From a bacterium (lineage in GTDB: Bacteria > Babelota > Babeliae > Babelales > Vermiphilaceae), in assembly GCA_030588705.1 (NCBI GenBank), contig JAUUXD010000002.1, positions 1-55,171 of the forward strand: a stretch of DNA of 55,171 bases, read 5' to 3'. The position numbers and the translations under genes are program-made. Shown here piece by piece: positions 27,930 through 37,840 of the stretch. Each line of letters begins with the position of its first letter. Position 1 is the first letter of the stretch. The notes below the pieces were generated by a model that worked only from the letters and a program-made list of their open reading frames with translations, did not search any database and was not told where the DNA came from.

Positions 27930-30182
27930 TCAGTAGAGATACACGAGGGTGATTGCGGCCAGGCAACCGAATAAAAATGGCCAATACAGAATCTTCTGTA
28001 TCATATTTTTCCGATACCGAATAAACGGTATATCAAAGCCAAGCTGATACAGAAGTGCCACGAGTAAAATTACAATAATCATTATGTACATCATGAAATA
28101 GAAGCTTTCAAAATATACAATCTGGGCTCGTGGAATCTTACCACGGAACCGTACATGGGCAACTACCGTAGCAAAAAACACACTCGCACAGGAACCTATT
28201 ACCGCGTATCCCTGCTGAACACTGGTCAGCAAAATTACAAAGAGAAGGAACGCAATTACCGCAATGGGCAACAGATCGGAAACAACCGTATCAAGCAGCT
28301 GACGCGTAACCAAGAGATCAAAATAAAGCTCTGGTACACCGGATTTATCAACAGAATCATAGACGCCAAATGGCCCGACTTTGTAGTTACCTAAATTACT
28401 CGCGTAGTTCACCGTTTTATACCCAAAATGGGTTGCCACGAGTTTCCAACCAGGCAAATACACATCATTATCAATACCAGGAAGCGACCGTGGATTAATC
28501 AGCTGATACGCATTAAGATCGGGAACAAGTACAATATTTTCTTTGCTATACCGATGCCACAACTGAATATGAATTGCTTTCGTATCAAATGGATATTGAT
28601 CAAATTCTAAGAACTGATTCAATGTGGCATACACTTCCCAAAGAATAACCTCGGATTTCCCCTCTTTTATACGAGACACCTCATTAATAACCACCGTAGA
28701 TGCCTGAGGGAACATCGGACCACGCGGTATTTCATCATGCAAACCATCAGTAAACCGCTGCCAGATATAGGCACTCATTTCAACTTGGCTTGCTGAGACA
28801 AAACGAATATTGTTTATGAAAATACCGGTTGGTATAAAGCGGGCATCATAAAAACCTTTATGCAATGCTTCCTTTGCTTTCTCAAAAAGAGATTCTTCCT
28901 TAGCTTTTGTTACCGCACCCTCTTTATCCTTTTTTTCATGTTTCTCCGACCTGCCCGATACATCAGTAGCAGCTTGATCAACCCGTACGCCATATCGCTG
29001 CCGTGCCGCCTCTTTTTTTAGATAATCAAAGAGTGTCGCTTTATTCTCAACGCGATGAGTTCCCTCATGCTGATAACTCGGATATATCGAGGTTGCATAC
29101 CAGACCCATAAAATTAAACCGGCCAACGCCAACGAAACAGCGAAGGAGGCAGACCACCAGCGAGAAGGGTTTGGCTGTTTGAATACAGAAATAATACATA
29201 CAAGGGACATAATAATGAAAAACACTAATGCCAACATAGGAAGAATAAGATTATGACGCAGCGTGTTGGGCTGCACATCAAGTTCACTCTTATCAAACAC
29301 TCCTACAATGCTCCAACTTGTATCTTCAATCGGTTCTGAAAATAGCCATGAAGGGGCACCGGTAACCTCGTTATCATACTCAAAGAATACCTCTTGTTGT
29401 TTCGCAATTTTTTTACCAACCTTTGCCAATTCCGGATTTTTTAATGTATCAGCAAGCTCAAACACCGAGATCTGTTTGTTGGCAAACTGAGTTTGTGGAT
29501 GGGAAAGGAAAACACCCTTTTTGGTAAGAATAAACCAATACCCGGTTTTTCCCAGAAAGAGCGTATCGAGCACATGTTTTAAATGCTCTATATTCTGGTT
29601 GGCATACACGATACCCGCAGGACGTTTTTTTCCTTCTGCATCGGTATGGTAAAAAGGAACAGCGTATTCCACTAAAATAGTTTTGCTTGCCTGTCCATAA
29701 TAGGGCTCAGCAAATCCAGGCCCCTTTTTAAGAGGATTATTAAACCATTGATGCTCCGGCTTGGTGTAATCATAAACTTTTTCTATATGCACCATCTTCA
29801 CTTCACCCTCTTGCTCCACCATATAGGGGGCATAGAGCTTCGTGTCGGGCCCAAATGCATTCGGTAAAAATGCAACACGGAGTCCCGCAATTTCAGGTGA
29901 TTTGTTTTCACGAAGAAGTGTTTCTATTTCAGCTTTGCTAAGTTTTTTACTACTCAACTCCTTAGCAATGGACTGGGCAAGCGGTTTGAGCATCGTAATA
30001 AAGCCGCTCAGCTCCTTAGCTGCATTTAGCGTATCTTGTCGCGCACTTTCACGCGCTTTATCAAGTAAGCGATCTCGGACCGCAAAAAAATTATACGTAA
30101 GATATATGGTCGCAGCCAAGCCCGCACCCGCTAGCAATAACCATAGGTATGATGTGCGCCTTACTTTAAATATCTTGGTCAT
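27930..30182 (-). CDS. Cache-domain sensor fused to a pentameric ligand-gated ion-channel-like domain
   Basis: N-terminal TM, Cache-like region (KTGYWFILTKKGVFLSHPQ), then GIFINNIRFVSASQVEMSAYIWQRF...FLEFDQYPFDTKAIHIQLWHRYSKENIVLVPD and four C-terminal TM segments. Confidence 0.65.
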   Translation of the reverse strand: MTKIFKVRRTSYLWLLLAGAGLAATIYLTYNFFAVRDRLLDKARESARQDTLNAAKELSGFITMLKPLAQSIAKELSSKKLSKAEIETLLRENKSPEIAGLRVAFLPNAFGPDTKLYAPYMVEQEGEVKMVHIEKVYDYTKPEHQWFNNPLKKGPGFAEPYYGQASKTILVEYAVPFYHTDAEGKKRPAGIVYANQNIEHLKHVLDTLFLGKTGYWFILTKKGVFLSHPQTQFANKQISVFELADTLKNPELAKVGKKIAKQQEVFFEYDNEVTGAPSWLFSEPIEDTSWSIVGVFDKSELDVQPNTLRHNLILPMLALVFFIIMSLVCIISVFKQPNPSRWWSASFAVSLALAGLILWVWYATSIYPSYQHEGTHRVENKATLFDYLKKEAARQRYGVRVDQAATDVSGRSEKHEKKDKEGAVTKAKEESLFEKAKEALHKGFYDARFIPTGIFINNIRFVSASQVEMSAYIWQRFTDGLHDEIPRGPMFPQASTVVINEVSRIKEGKSEVILWEVYATLNQFLEFDQYPFDTKAIHIQLWHRYSKENIVLVPDLNAYQLINPRSLPGIDNDVYLPGWKLVATHFGYKTVNYASNLGNYKVGPFGVYDSVDKSGVPELYFDLLVTRQLLDTVVSDLLPIAVIAFLLFVILLTSVQQGYAVIGSCASVFFATVVAHVRFRGKIPRAQIVYFESFYFMMYIMIIVILLVALLYQLGFDIPFIRYRKNMIQKILYWPFLFGCLAAITLVYLY

Positions 30183-30227
30183 GAAGACTCTCCCTTATAC
30201 AAATATCTGCATACTACTCTGTCACGT

Positions 30228-31400
30228 TTACACGATTTTATGATTATGTCCAGATCCGCCCAGCAGCTGCTGATACAACAAAATATGCTCCTGAACCATA
30301 TGAGGAACCTCAAAATCGGTTAAGAGATCCTGATATTGTTGGCACGTTCGATAGAAAGCAGCTTCCCCCATCATACGCATCATACCGTGCGCAAGCCCTT
30401 GCCAATCACCCTGCTTATAGAGAAGCCCATTCTCTTGATCCGTAATCACTTCGCCAATACCTCCCGTGTGATAACTAATCACCGGTAACCGCAGTAACCG
30501 CGCCTCAACCACTGCACACGGCAACCCTTCCCACAATGAAGAAAGCATGAAGGCATGCCAGGTTTTCATAATAGGTGCAACCGGCTGCTTCCATCCATGG
30601 AGCGTAATCACCCGTCCAAACGCCCGCTCCCGTATCCATTGTTCTATTTGAGGACGCAACACCCCATCACCAATAATCTCAAGACGTGCCCGCGGCTCGC
30701 GCATATGAACCCGCTCAAATGCACGCAGAAGATCAAACAAATTCTTCTGCGGCTTGAAACAGGAAACCGAACCAAAAATAAAGGGCTGCTTACCTGAAGG
30801 GAGCGATACTGCACCTGCTGGCTGATAAAACGATTCCCCATCGACCGCCGCACGAATAATAGAATGTTTTTTTGCAAAGCGAGGAAACAGCGCACTCCCC
30901 GTCTTTACATCCTGCGCTGAAACACATACAAAATGGGTAGTTATCAGGCTGGTAACCAATTCACAAAGATAAATAGTCCACCATACCAGCCGAGATTGAT
31001 GGTCATGAAACGCATAGCCGTGCACCGTGTGCACACGCGTTTTAATGCCCGCAAACCACGCTGCCCATCTGCCAAGGATGCCAGCCTTTGTACTATGCGT
31101 GTGGACCATAATCTGGGGATGTTGCTTTTTTAAACGTCGCAAACGGTTCATCAACTGCAAAAACGTGTAGAACTCTCTGAACACGCCTCTCAAAGAAATC
31201 TGCGCCATCATAGTATCAAGCAAAATAACATTTGGAGACCGTTCCACCTGCTGTACCAACGGCCCCTGCGCGCTTGAAATAAGCTTGGTGGCACAACCTG
31301 CTTGCGGTAACCCTTTAAACAAAGAAAGGCACACTTTTTGTGCGCCCCCCAGCTCTAATTTGGTGATAATGTATACCACCTGAATATTTTTCTTACTCAT
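30228..31400 (-). CDS. Glycosyltransferase (GT4-like)
   Basis: ITKLELGGAQKVCLSLF, SVSCFKPQKNLFDLLRAF, LSSLWEGLPCAVVEARLLRLPVISYHTGG. Confidence 0.9.
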   Translation of the reverse strand: MSKKNIQVVYIITKLELGGAQKVCLSLFKGLPQAGCATKLISSAQGPLVQQVERSPNVILLDTMMAQISLRGVFREFYTFLQLMNRLRRLKKQHPQIMVHTHSTKAGILGRWAAWFAGIKTRVHTVHGYAFHDHQSRLVWWTIYLCELVTSLITTHFVCVSAQDVKTGSALFPRFAKKHSIIRAAVDGESFYQPAGAVSLPSGKQPFIFGSVSCFKPQKNLFDLLRAFERVHMREPRARLEIIGDGVLRPQIEQWIRERAFGRVITLHGWKQPVAPIMKTWHAFMLSSLWEGLPCAVVEARLLRLPVISYHTGGIGEVITDQENGLLYKQGDWQGLAHGMMRMMGEAAFYRTCQQYQDLLTDFEVPHMVQEHILLYQQLLGGSGHNHKIV

Positions 31401-32369
31401 CTACCTTAAAAAAAGTAATAAAAACGAAATAAGCACTGCATATATTGCTGAGGTTTCAATCAATCCCTGCGCAAACATGCTCACGCGTGATAAAGCACTG
31501 TATGTTTCAGAATTAGATGCAATCTGTTTACATGCCTCTGTTGCCGTTTTTCCAGAACTAATCCCCGGACCAATAGTGCCAATACCCGTACATAATCCCG
31601 CAGCCAAAAACATAATCCCATCAACAAAATTTTCTGCTCCAAAGGCAGGAACCACGAATAATAAGGAAACCGAAATAATAAGCGCAAAAAGAATCGGCGT
31701 TTCAATAATTGCCTGACTAATTAATGCAAATGAAAACAGCTGTCGGTACGAAAAGCGATTCACCCCCATACCATCGCAGGCTGATTTCGTAAAGAACGCA
31801 AGGCCAATGGCAGGACCAATACTTCCTATTCCAATACAGACACCGCTCGCAATCAACCGTAAACTATCACGCACGGTCTCGATTGATCCCGCTTGTCCAC
31901 GAATAAAGAGGGCAACGATTAATCCAAAAATAATCGGTGTTTGCAATAAGGAAAGCGCAATCAACATAAAACGAACAATCTGTCGCGAAAAAAATGGTTG
32001 ACGCGCAATAGCCAAACATGCTGCTCGAGCCGGGAAGGCAGAGACAATACCTAATACAAACCCAGAAAGACCTACTGAAAAAACAATGCCTAGCTCTGCA
32101 AAGCCGGCAAGAGTACTATTTTGAGCGGTACTATTTGTTTGCAAGAGCAAAAGGAAAGCAATAAACGTGCCCATGAGCGCGGCCGTTTCCATGAGTGCCA
32201 TACCTAAAATAGAAGCACGCGTAATTTCATCGCGAGCAGATGGTTGCAGATCCATTGCCTCGAGAGCACCATGACTCGTTATTCCTTGCCCGATACCAAC
32301 AGCAAGCGCATTCGCCGCAACGGTAACCGCTATCGTGCCGTAATGCATATATTCTGCGAATCCTTCCAC
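31401..32369 (-). CDS. atpE: ATP synthase F0 subunit c with four fused hairpins
   Basis: Four ~80-aa two-helix units with ion-site motifs ALMETAAL, SLLQTPII, AIIETPIL, GLIETSAI; directly downstream of atpB. Confidence 0.85.
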   Translation of the reverse strand: MEGFAEYMHYGTIAVTVAANALAVGIGQGITSHGALEAMDLQPSARDEITRASILGMALMETAALMGTFIAFLLLLQTNSTAQNSTLAGFAELGIVFSVGLSGFVLGIVSAFPARAACLAIARQPFFSRQIVRFMLIALSLLQTPIIFGLIVALFIRGQAGSIETVRDSLRLIASGVCIGIGSIGPAIGLAFFTKSACDGMGVNRFSYRQLFSFALISQAIIETPILFALIISVSLLFVVPAFGAENFVDGIMFLAAGLCTGIGTIGPGISSGKTATEACKQIASNSETYSALSRVSMFAQGLIETSAIYAVLISFLLLFLR

Positions 32370-33101
32370 TTAATCTCCTTCACTTTGTATGGCAAGCGAA
32401 AGGTAGGTCAGTGAGAGCATAGCAAACACAAACGCTTGTAAAAAACCTTCAAAGATAACAAAAAAAGCCGCAAGCAGCAGATTTAAACCGGAGGCCAACC
32501 CAATAAACTCGAACATGAAATTTCCTTGGATCGCCGTAAAGTAAATACTGCTTATAATAGATCCTCCGAAAATATTACCAAAAAGACGAAAGGAGATAGA
32601 GACAACTGTTGCCAATTTTCCAACAACATTGATCGGCATCATAAGAAAGAACGGTGAAAAATACCCCCTAATATACTTCCAAAGCCCTCCCTCCCCAATG
32701 GCAGCAACCTGTGTATATAAAAAAGAGATAATCCCAAGAGCAAGCGTAGTATTCAAATCAATGGTTGGCTCCTCCATCCAAGGAATAATTGATACGAGAT
32801 TGCATGCAAACACAAAACAGAATAAGGAAGTAATAAAAACAAAATGATTGAACGAAAAGATTGATAACGTCTGATCAACCATCCCTACAAATAAGCGAAC
32901 GGCGTACATAGTAACAAATCGTGCCATAGAATCTTTTTTAGAAAGAAGATAGCGACCAAGAAGCAAAATTGCCACGATAATGCCAATCGTAATCCAGGTG
33001 TAGATCACGGTATGTTTATTAATAGAAAAAAACGGATGATTTGATGAAAAAAAAGGGCCAATGAGCCACTGTTCAGTTTCTTCTATGCCAATTCCGCTCA
33101 T
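32370..33101 (-). CDS. atpB: ATP synthase F0 subunit a
   Basis: EPTIDLNTTLALGI, SISFRLFGNIFGGSIIS (essential Arg), IFEGFLQAFVFAMLSLTYLSLA. Confidence 0.92.
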   Translation of the reverse strand: MSGIGIEETEQWLIGPFFSSNHPFFSINKHTVIYTWITIGIIVAILLLGRYLLSKKDSMARFVTMYAVRLFVGMVDQTLSIFSFNHFVFITSLFCFVFACNLVSIIPWMEEPTIDLNTTLALGIISFLYTQVAAIGEGGLWKYIRGYFSPFFLMMPINVVGKLATVVSISFRLFGNIFGGSIISSIYFTAIQGNFMFEFIGLASGLNLLLAAFFVIFEGFLQAFVFAMLSLTYLSLAIQSEGD

Positions 33102-33384
33102 TATGGGAAACCTTTACTCTAAGGATAACCTGCCAAAATAGGGCGATGAACACTACAACGCCCAGTATAGAAGGTATCAACTCAGATCGCAATAGGTACT
33201 TCGCGGTACCAAACAGAATTACAATGCGAGCAATAAAGAAAGAAATCTGCACAAGCCTTCCGCGAAGCGTGTATCCACCACTCACCCAGGACTGTTGCTG
33301 CAAAAGAAACGAGTATCCATACAGCAGTCCAGCAATGGTACATAGAGCGATCGGCGACAAATAGACAATCCAAGAAATAATCAT
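33073..33384 (-). CDS. Small membrane protein upstream of atpB, AtpR/AtpI-like
   Basis: Three TM segments, SFFIARIVILFGTAKYLLR with intramembrane Arg; overlaps the atpB start. Confidence 0.5.
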   Translation of the reverse strand: MIISWIVYLSPIALCTIAGLLYGYSFLLQQQSWVSGGYTLRGRLVQISFFIARIVILFGTAKYLLRSELIPSILGVVVFIALFWQVILRVKVSHNERNWHRRN

Positions 33385-33389
33385 ACGTA

Positions 33390-34805
33390 TTACAACCGCT
33401 TCATACCTTTGCTACGCCAATAGTCGGCCACCAACGCAGATGACCCCGCTACCACAATAAGACCATTTCGATCATCAACAGTCTTTGAAGCAAGTTCAAA
33501 TGCCTCCTGAAAACTTTTTGCTGAGCGCGCTTTAATTTTCATACTCTTGAGATCATTCGTCACTTTTTCTTGATCCCACGAAGCACTGCCATGAGGGCCT
33601 GCCTGCCCGCTCACTGAGCAAACAATAACCGAACCGGACATTTTTTTGAAAAAATAACGAAGTTGCTTCACAAATTCAGCCATCTGCATCCGCTCATTAC
33701 TATTGGCTAGAATCAACACCAACCCCTTAATAGGACAACGATAGTGCAGCAGCCGAATACCAAGGAGCAGATTTTCCATCGCATCCACATTAGAGGCTGT
33801 ATCAAGAAGTACTGTTGGCTTCTCTTTATCAAGGAGTTGAAATCGTCCGGGAAGTAAGCTGGTTACCTCCTTCCAAAACTCTTCAATCGTTCGTTGTGGA
33901 TGCAACTCAGACTTGCGCTTGGCTTCAAGAGTGGGCCGTCCGCGTTGCCCTTTCTGCTTGATAAGCAGACTGTTGGCAATGATAACGGTATCGTTAGCCA
34001 GAAACGTATTAACATACAGCTGTGCAACTCGCTCCGCTAATGCGGCACTCCGCCCATGAAGCTGTTCAAATGGATACGCAAGTGGCGCCAATTTACGAAT
34101 TGGCATTGCCCAAATCCCTTTTTTCTCAGCAGTGATTTTCTCCATCACATTCAAATTGATCTTGCTCTGATCAGCTGAAACAACATGGGTATTTGGTGAT
34201 ACCACCGAAAGAACATTCTTAATCGTTTGCTCCGAATTTTCTTCGGTCTCAAAATTGGTAATGCGCGTAATCGCACTAATTTTTGGTTTACTGATCAATG
34301 CGGGATCAGTGCCATGCAGATCTGTCAGCTCCAATAGAGCAACATCTACTCGCTGCCGCGAAAAATAGAGAAACGCCATCGTGGTAAGAATATCAAGCGC
34401 ATGTGGTTTTAAATCTAATGCTTCTACGGTATGAACCACCTCATTGCCTATATCGGCAAACTGCTTATTTGAAATCGTTTCATTATTATAGACAAACCGT
34501 TCGTTATAGGTCAGAAGATGGGGTGCATACAATGAACCAACCGATAACCCTTCTTGCTGTAATAAGCGAGTGGTGAAATAAGTGGTTAAACTTTTGCCGT
34601 TGGTTCCGGTCACCAGAATAGTATCAATCTTCTTTGATACATTATCAAACGCTTTATCAAGCTTTTTCATGCAGGAGAGAGAGGAATCTTTTCGATCATT
34701 CAACCAACACCCATCAAGATACTCCACAAGCTCATGATAGCTATAGCGCTTGCCAGGAACAACTCCCTTAGAAGTGGATTGCTTATGGGTTGAGAGATTT
34801 TTCAT
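33390..34805 (-). CDS. folC: Folylpolyglutamate synthase / Mur ligase family protein
   Basis: ILVTGTNGKSLTTYFTTRLLQQEGLSVGSLYAPHLLTYNERF; C-terminal ligase domain. Confidence 0.82.
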   Translation of the reverse strand: MKNLSTHKQSTSKGVVPGKRYSYHELVEYLDGCWLNDRKDSSLSCMKKLDKAFDNVSKKIDTILVTGTNGKSLTTYFTTRLLQQEGLSVGSLYAPHLLTYNERFVYNNETISNKQFADIGNEVVHTVEALDLKPHALDILTTMAFLYFSRQRVDVALLELTDLHGTDPALISKPKISAITRITNFETEENSEQTIKNVLSVVSPNTHVVSADQSKINLNVMEKITAEKKGIWAMPIRKLAPLAYPFEQLHGRSAALAERVAQLYVNTFLANDTVIIANSLLIKQKGQRGRPTLEAKRKSELHPQRTIEEFWKEVTSLLPGRFQLLDKEKPTVLLDTASNVDAMENLLLGIRLLHYRCPIKGLVLILANSNERMQMAEFVKQLRYFFKKMSGSVIVCSVSGQAGPHGSASWDQEKVTNDLKSMKIKARSAKSFQEAFELASKTVDDRNGLIVVAGSSALVADYWRSKGMKRL

Positions 34806-34991
34806 TCAGCTTCCCCAATAGTTTCAAAAACAGTTTTTTACTCGCTACTCACTTTACGGTACAATTAGTGATACTTATTTGAGACCTCCACCCATTTTCT
34901 TACGAACCCAATATAGGTAAAAACAATCAAATGTCAAAGAAGAAATTATCCGTTCGAATGAACAGCTTTATTTACAAATACGAGCAAAGAT

Positions 34992-35615
34992 ATGAATACA
35001 CGCAAGTATTGGCAAGACAAAACTATCGTTGATGAAATCGTAACAATAGTACAAAAAAACCAGATTGTTGCCGGCACCTCAGATACTATTATCGGGTTGA
35101 TTGCACCTCTCACCCAAAAAGGATTTGATACACTCAACAGATTAAAGGAACGAAGCGATAAACCATACTTAGTGTTGGTGGCACATAAAGAACAAGCGGA
35201 TCAGTTTACTGATGCACTCAAAAAGGAACCGCTCAAAACAGTGGTAGAAAACTGCTGGCCCGGCCCGCTCACGCTTATCGTTTCCGCAAAAGATTCCGTG
35301 CCATCATTCGCAACCTCAGCATCAAAGGCTATCGCGCTTCGCGTTCCTAATCACCCCGGTTTGCAAGAAATTGCCTCAAGGATGGGGGGCATTTTTTCAA
35401 CCAGCGCAAATCCAGCCAATCAACCCGTGCCTCAAACCATTGATGAACTTGATCCAACGATAAAATATTCGGTTGCCCTTCTTATTGATGATCATAATGA
35501 GACAAAGAAAAACCCCTCCACGATTCTTGATTGCACTGGCAATACGGTAAAAATTATTCGTGAAGGGGCGTATACAAAAGAAATATTACGTGATTACTTG
35601 CCAACGTTGAGGTAA
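34992..35615 (+). CDS. tsaC: L-threonylcarbamoyladenylate synthase (YrdC/Sua5)
   Basis: IVAGTSDTIIGLIAP, KERSDKPYLVLVAH, NCWPGPLTLIV, IALRVPNHPGLQEIA, FSTSANPANQP. Confidence 0.9.
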   Translation: MNTRKYWQDKTIVDEIVTIVQKNQIVAGTSDTIIGLIAPLTQKGFDTLNRLKERSDKPYLVLVAHKEQADQFTDALKKEPLKTVVENCWPGPLTLIVSAKDSVPSFATSASKAIALRVPNHPGLQEIASRMGGIFSTSANPANQPVPQTIDELDPTIKYSVALLIDDHNETKKNPSTILDCTGNTVKIIREGAYTKEILRDYLPTLR

Positions 35616-35626
35616 ACAGCAACCAG

Positions 35627-36301
35627 TTACGTGGTGGCCTTTTGATCTTTTAGTGCCTCAAACAATGGCCGAAACTTCTCAATGTTAGCTCGAAGTTCCG
35701 CTAACTGTGCTCCCTGTTGGGCTAGCTTAGCCTCGCTCTCTGCCAACTTACTTCGCAATTCCGCCACATCTCCCCCTTCTGCAGGTTCTTTCGGCTTACG
35801 TTTATTGCGAGCTTCATCATGACGTTTTTGAAGCGCCTCAAACCAGCATTTCGCTTCCAAGACAAGTTCATCCACAGCGGCCTCACCCTGCTTGAGCTTA
35901 CGTTGCACGCAAGGGCATTCAATCTTCGGCACTCTTTTCAGTTGGTTTCGTGCTCCCTGAATCGTTACCTGCGCACCCTCTCGTACTGTTCTAAAAAAAT
36001 CACAAATGTCGAACGCCGGGCCCTTGGAAGCAACTACTCCATCTCTTTCTTCCTCTTCTGGCGCGGCAGCTTCTTCCTCACCAGCTGCGCGGCGAAGAGC
36101 AGCGGAATCGTGAACCGCTACATCAACATTTTCATCGCCATCAGAACCTTCCGGCCCTTCGGCTCTTCCAAAGACACCTTGAGAAAGTAAGAGTTTAAAC
36201 TGATCGTCACTTAAAGCATCCCCCCCACCATCTGTAGGGCCTCCTGAATAGGCAGACGTTACCATTAATGTTGTAAGAAGAAGCAACGATATTTTTTTCA
36301 T
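35627..36301 (-). CDS. Secreted acidic/coiled-coil protein
   Basis: Signal peptide MKKISLLLLTTLMVTSAYSGG; C-terminal heptad-like ELRSKLAESEAKLAQQGAQLAELRANIEKF. Confidence 0.6.
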   Translation of the reverse strand: MKKISLLLLTTLMVTSAYSGGPTDGGGDALSDDQFKLLLSQGVFGRAEGPEGSDGDENVDVAVHDSAALRRAAGEEEAAAPEEEERDGVVASKGPAFDICDFFRTVREGAQVTIQGARNQLKRVPKIECPCVQRKLKQGEAAVDELVLEAKCWFEALQKRHDEARNKRKPKEPAEGGDVAELRSKLAESEAKLAQQGAQLAELRANIEKFRPLFEALKDQKATT

Positions 36302-36374
36302 CCCAGACCCTTTCATTGGTAGGAAATAAACATGTGAAGTACTATTGGTGAAAATACCGTATTTCAGGCAAAAA

Positions 36375-37835
36375 TCAACCGCCTTTGATCACCGCAAGCG
36401 GGCGTACACGCGCCACTTTTTTTGCAAGCCCCGCCTCATCAACAATATTCACCACATTATCCACATCTTTATACGCAAGTGGCGCCTCTTCAGCGAGGCC
36501 GGGATCTGAATCAGAACGAATGATAATACCGCGCTCCTCAAGCTGTTTGCGCAGCTCTGAACCACGCACTGTTTTTTTTGCTTGCGATCGGGACATACGA
36601 CGCCCTGCGCCATGGCACGAGCTTCCAAAAGCCACTTCCATACTCTCTTCTGTACCGGTTAAAATATAAGAACTGGTTCCCATGGTCCCCGGAATGAGCA
36701 CCGGCTGTCCGACGTGGCGATACTTCTCCGGCACCTCACGCCGCCCAGGCCCAAAGGCACGCGTGGCACCCTTTCGATGAAGCACAAGCTCATACTCCTT
36801 GCCTTCAATCCTATGCTTTTCAACCTTGCCCAAATTATGAGACACGTCGTACACCATGCGCAATTGAGACGATCCACCCACAATTTCTTGCCACGCTTCG
36901 CGCACCCAATGGCCGATCATATGACGATTTGCCCATGCATAATTTGCTGCTGCAGCCATCGCTTTAAAGTAATCCTGCCCCTCTTGCGAAAGATAGGGAG
37001 CATAAATCAGTTCACGATCAGGAAGGTCATATCCCCATTCGGGAAGTTTGTTCATCATTATTCGCACATAATCAGTACACGTTTGGTGACCAAGACCACG
37101 TGATCCGCAATGGATCATCACCGTTACCAGCCCTTTGTGCAACCCAAACGCTTGCGCCGCCTCTTCGTCATAAATTTCCTCAATGCCCTGCACCTCAAGA
37201 AAATGATTACCCGAACCCAACGTACCGAGCTGATCAGCTCCCCGCTTTTTGGCACGAGGAGAAATAAGCCCCGGATCCGCAACGTCCATGCAGCCGCGCT
37301 CCTCACAGTATTCAATATCTTCTGGCAATCCATATCCGAGTTCAAGCATTCGCTTGGCACCCTTTTGCAAAATTGAATCAAGCTCTCCCGCTTTAAATCT
37401 CAACTTGCCTCCTTTGCCCACACCGGAAGGAATCTTGTTGAATAATCGTGTTGCGAGCTCAGGAAGATAGGGAGCAAGCTCTTCCACCGTCATCGTGGAT
37501 GCCAAAAGACGCACGCCACAATTTATATCGTACCCAATGCCTCCTGGCGAAATCACGCCTCCATCATGAATATCCATTGCAGCCACTCCCCCAATAGGAA
37601 ATCCATAGCCCTGATGAATATCAGGCATGGCGAATGCTGCCTTTTTAATACCGGGAAGCGTGGCAACATTCGCGAGCTGCCACAACGATTTATCACCAAT
37701 TACATCCTCCATCATCGCCTCATTCATGAATATTTGTGCAGGAACTCTCATATCCGCACGATGTCCTTTAGGGATCTCGTAGAGCACGTCGCTTATTTTT
37801 TTAAGATCAGCCCGTTTAATCTCTTCCATCGTCAT
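36375..37835 (-). CDS. rtcB: RNA-splicing ligase
   Basis: AFAMPDIHQGYGFPIGGVAAMD, GGIGYDINCGVRLL, LGTLGSGNHFLEVQ, MIHCGSRGLGHQ, GSSCHGAGRRMSRSQAKK. Confidence 0.96.
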   Translation of the reverse strand: MTMEEIKRADLKKISDVLYEIPKGHRADMRVPAQIFMNEAMMEDVIGDKSLWQLANVATLPGIKKAAFAMPDIHQGYGFPIGGVAAMDIHDGGVISPGGIGYDINCGVRLLASTMTVEELAPYLPELATRLFNKIPSGVGKGGKLRFKAGELDSILQKGAKRMLELGYGLPEDIEYCEERGCMDVADPGLISPRAKKRGADQLGTLGSGNHFLEVQGIEEIYDEEAAQAFGLHKGLVTVMIHCGSRGLGHQTCTDYVRIMMNKLPEWGYDLPDRELIYAPYLSQEGQDYFKAMAAAANYAWANRHMIGHWVREAWQEIVGGSSQLRMVYDVSHNLGKVEKHRIEGKEYELVLHRKGATRAFGPGRREVPEKYRHVGQPVLIPGTMGTSSYILTGTEESMEVAFGSSCHGAGRRMSRSQAKKTVRGSELRKQLEERGIIIRSDSDPGLAEEAPLAYKDVDNVVNIVDEAGLAKKVARVRPLAVIKGG

Positions 37836-37840
37836 CCTTA

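Noticed and set aside
36714-37103. 129-aa ORF antisense to rtcB
   Set aside because: rtcB is unambiguous on the other strand; no independent evidence for the antisense frame.
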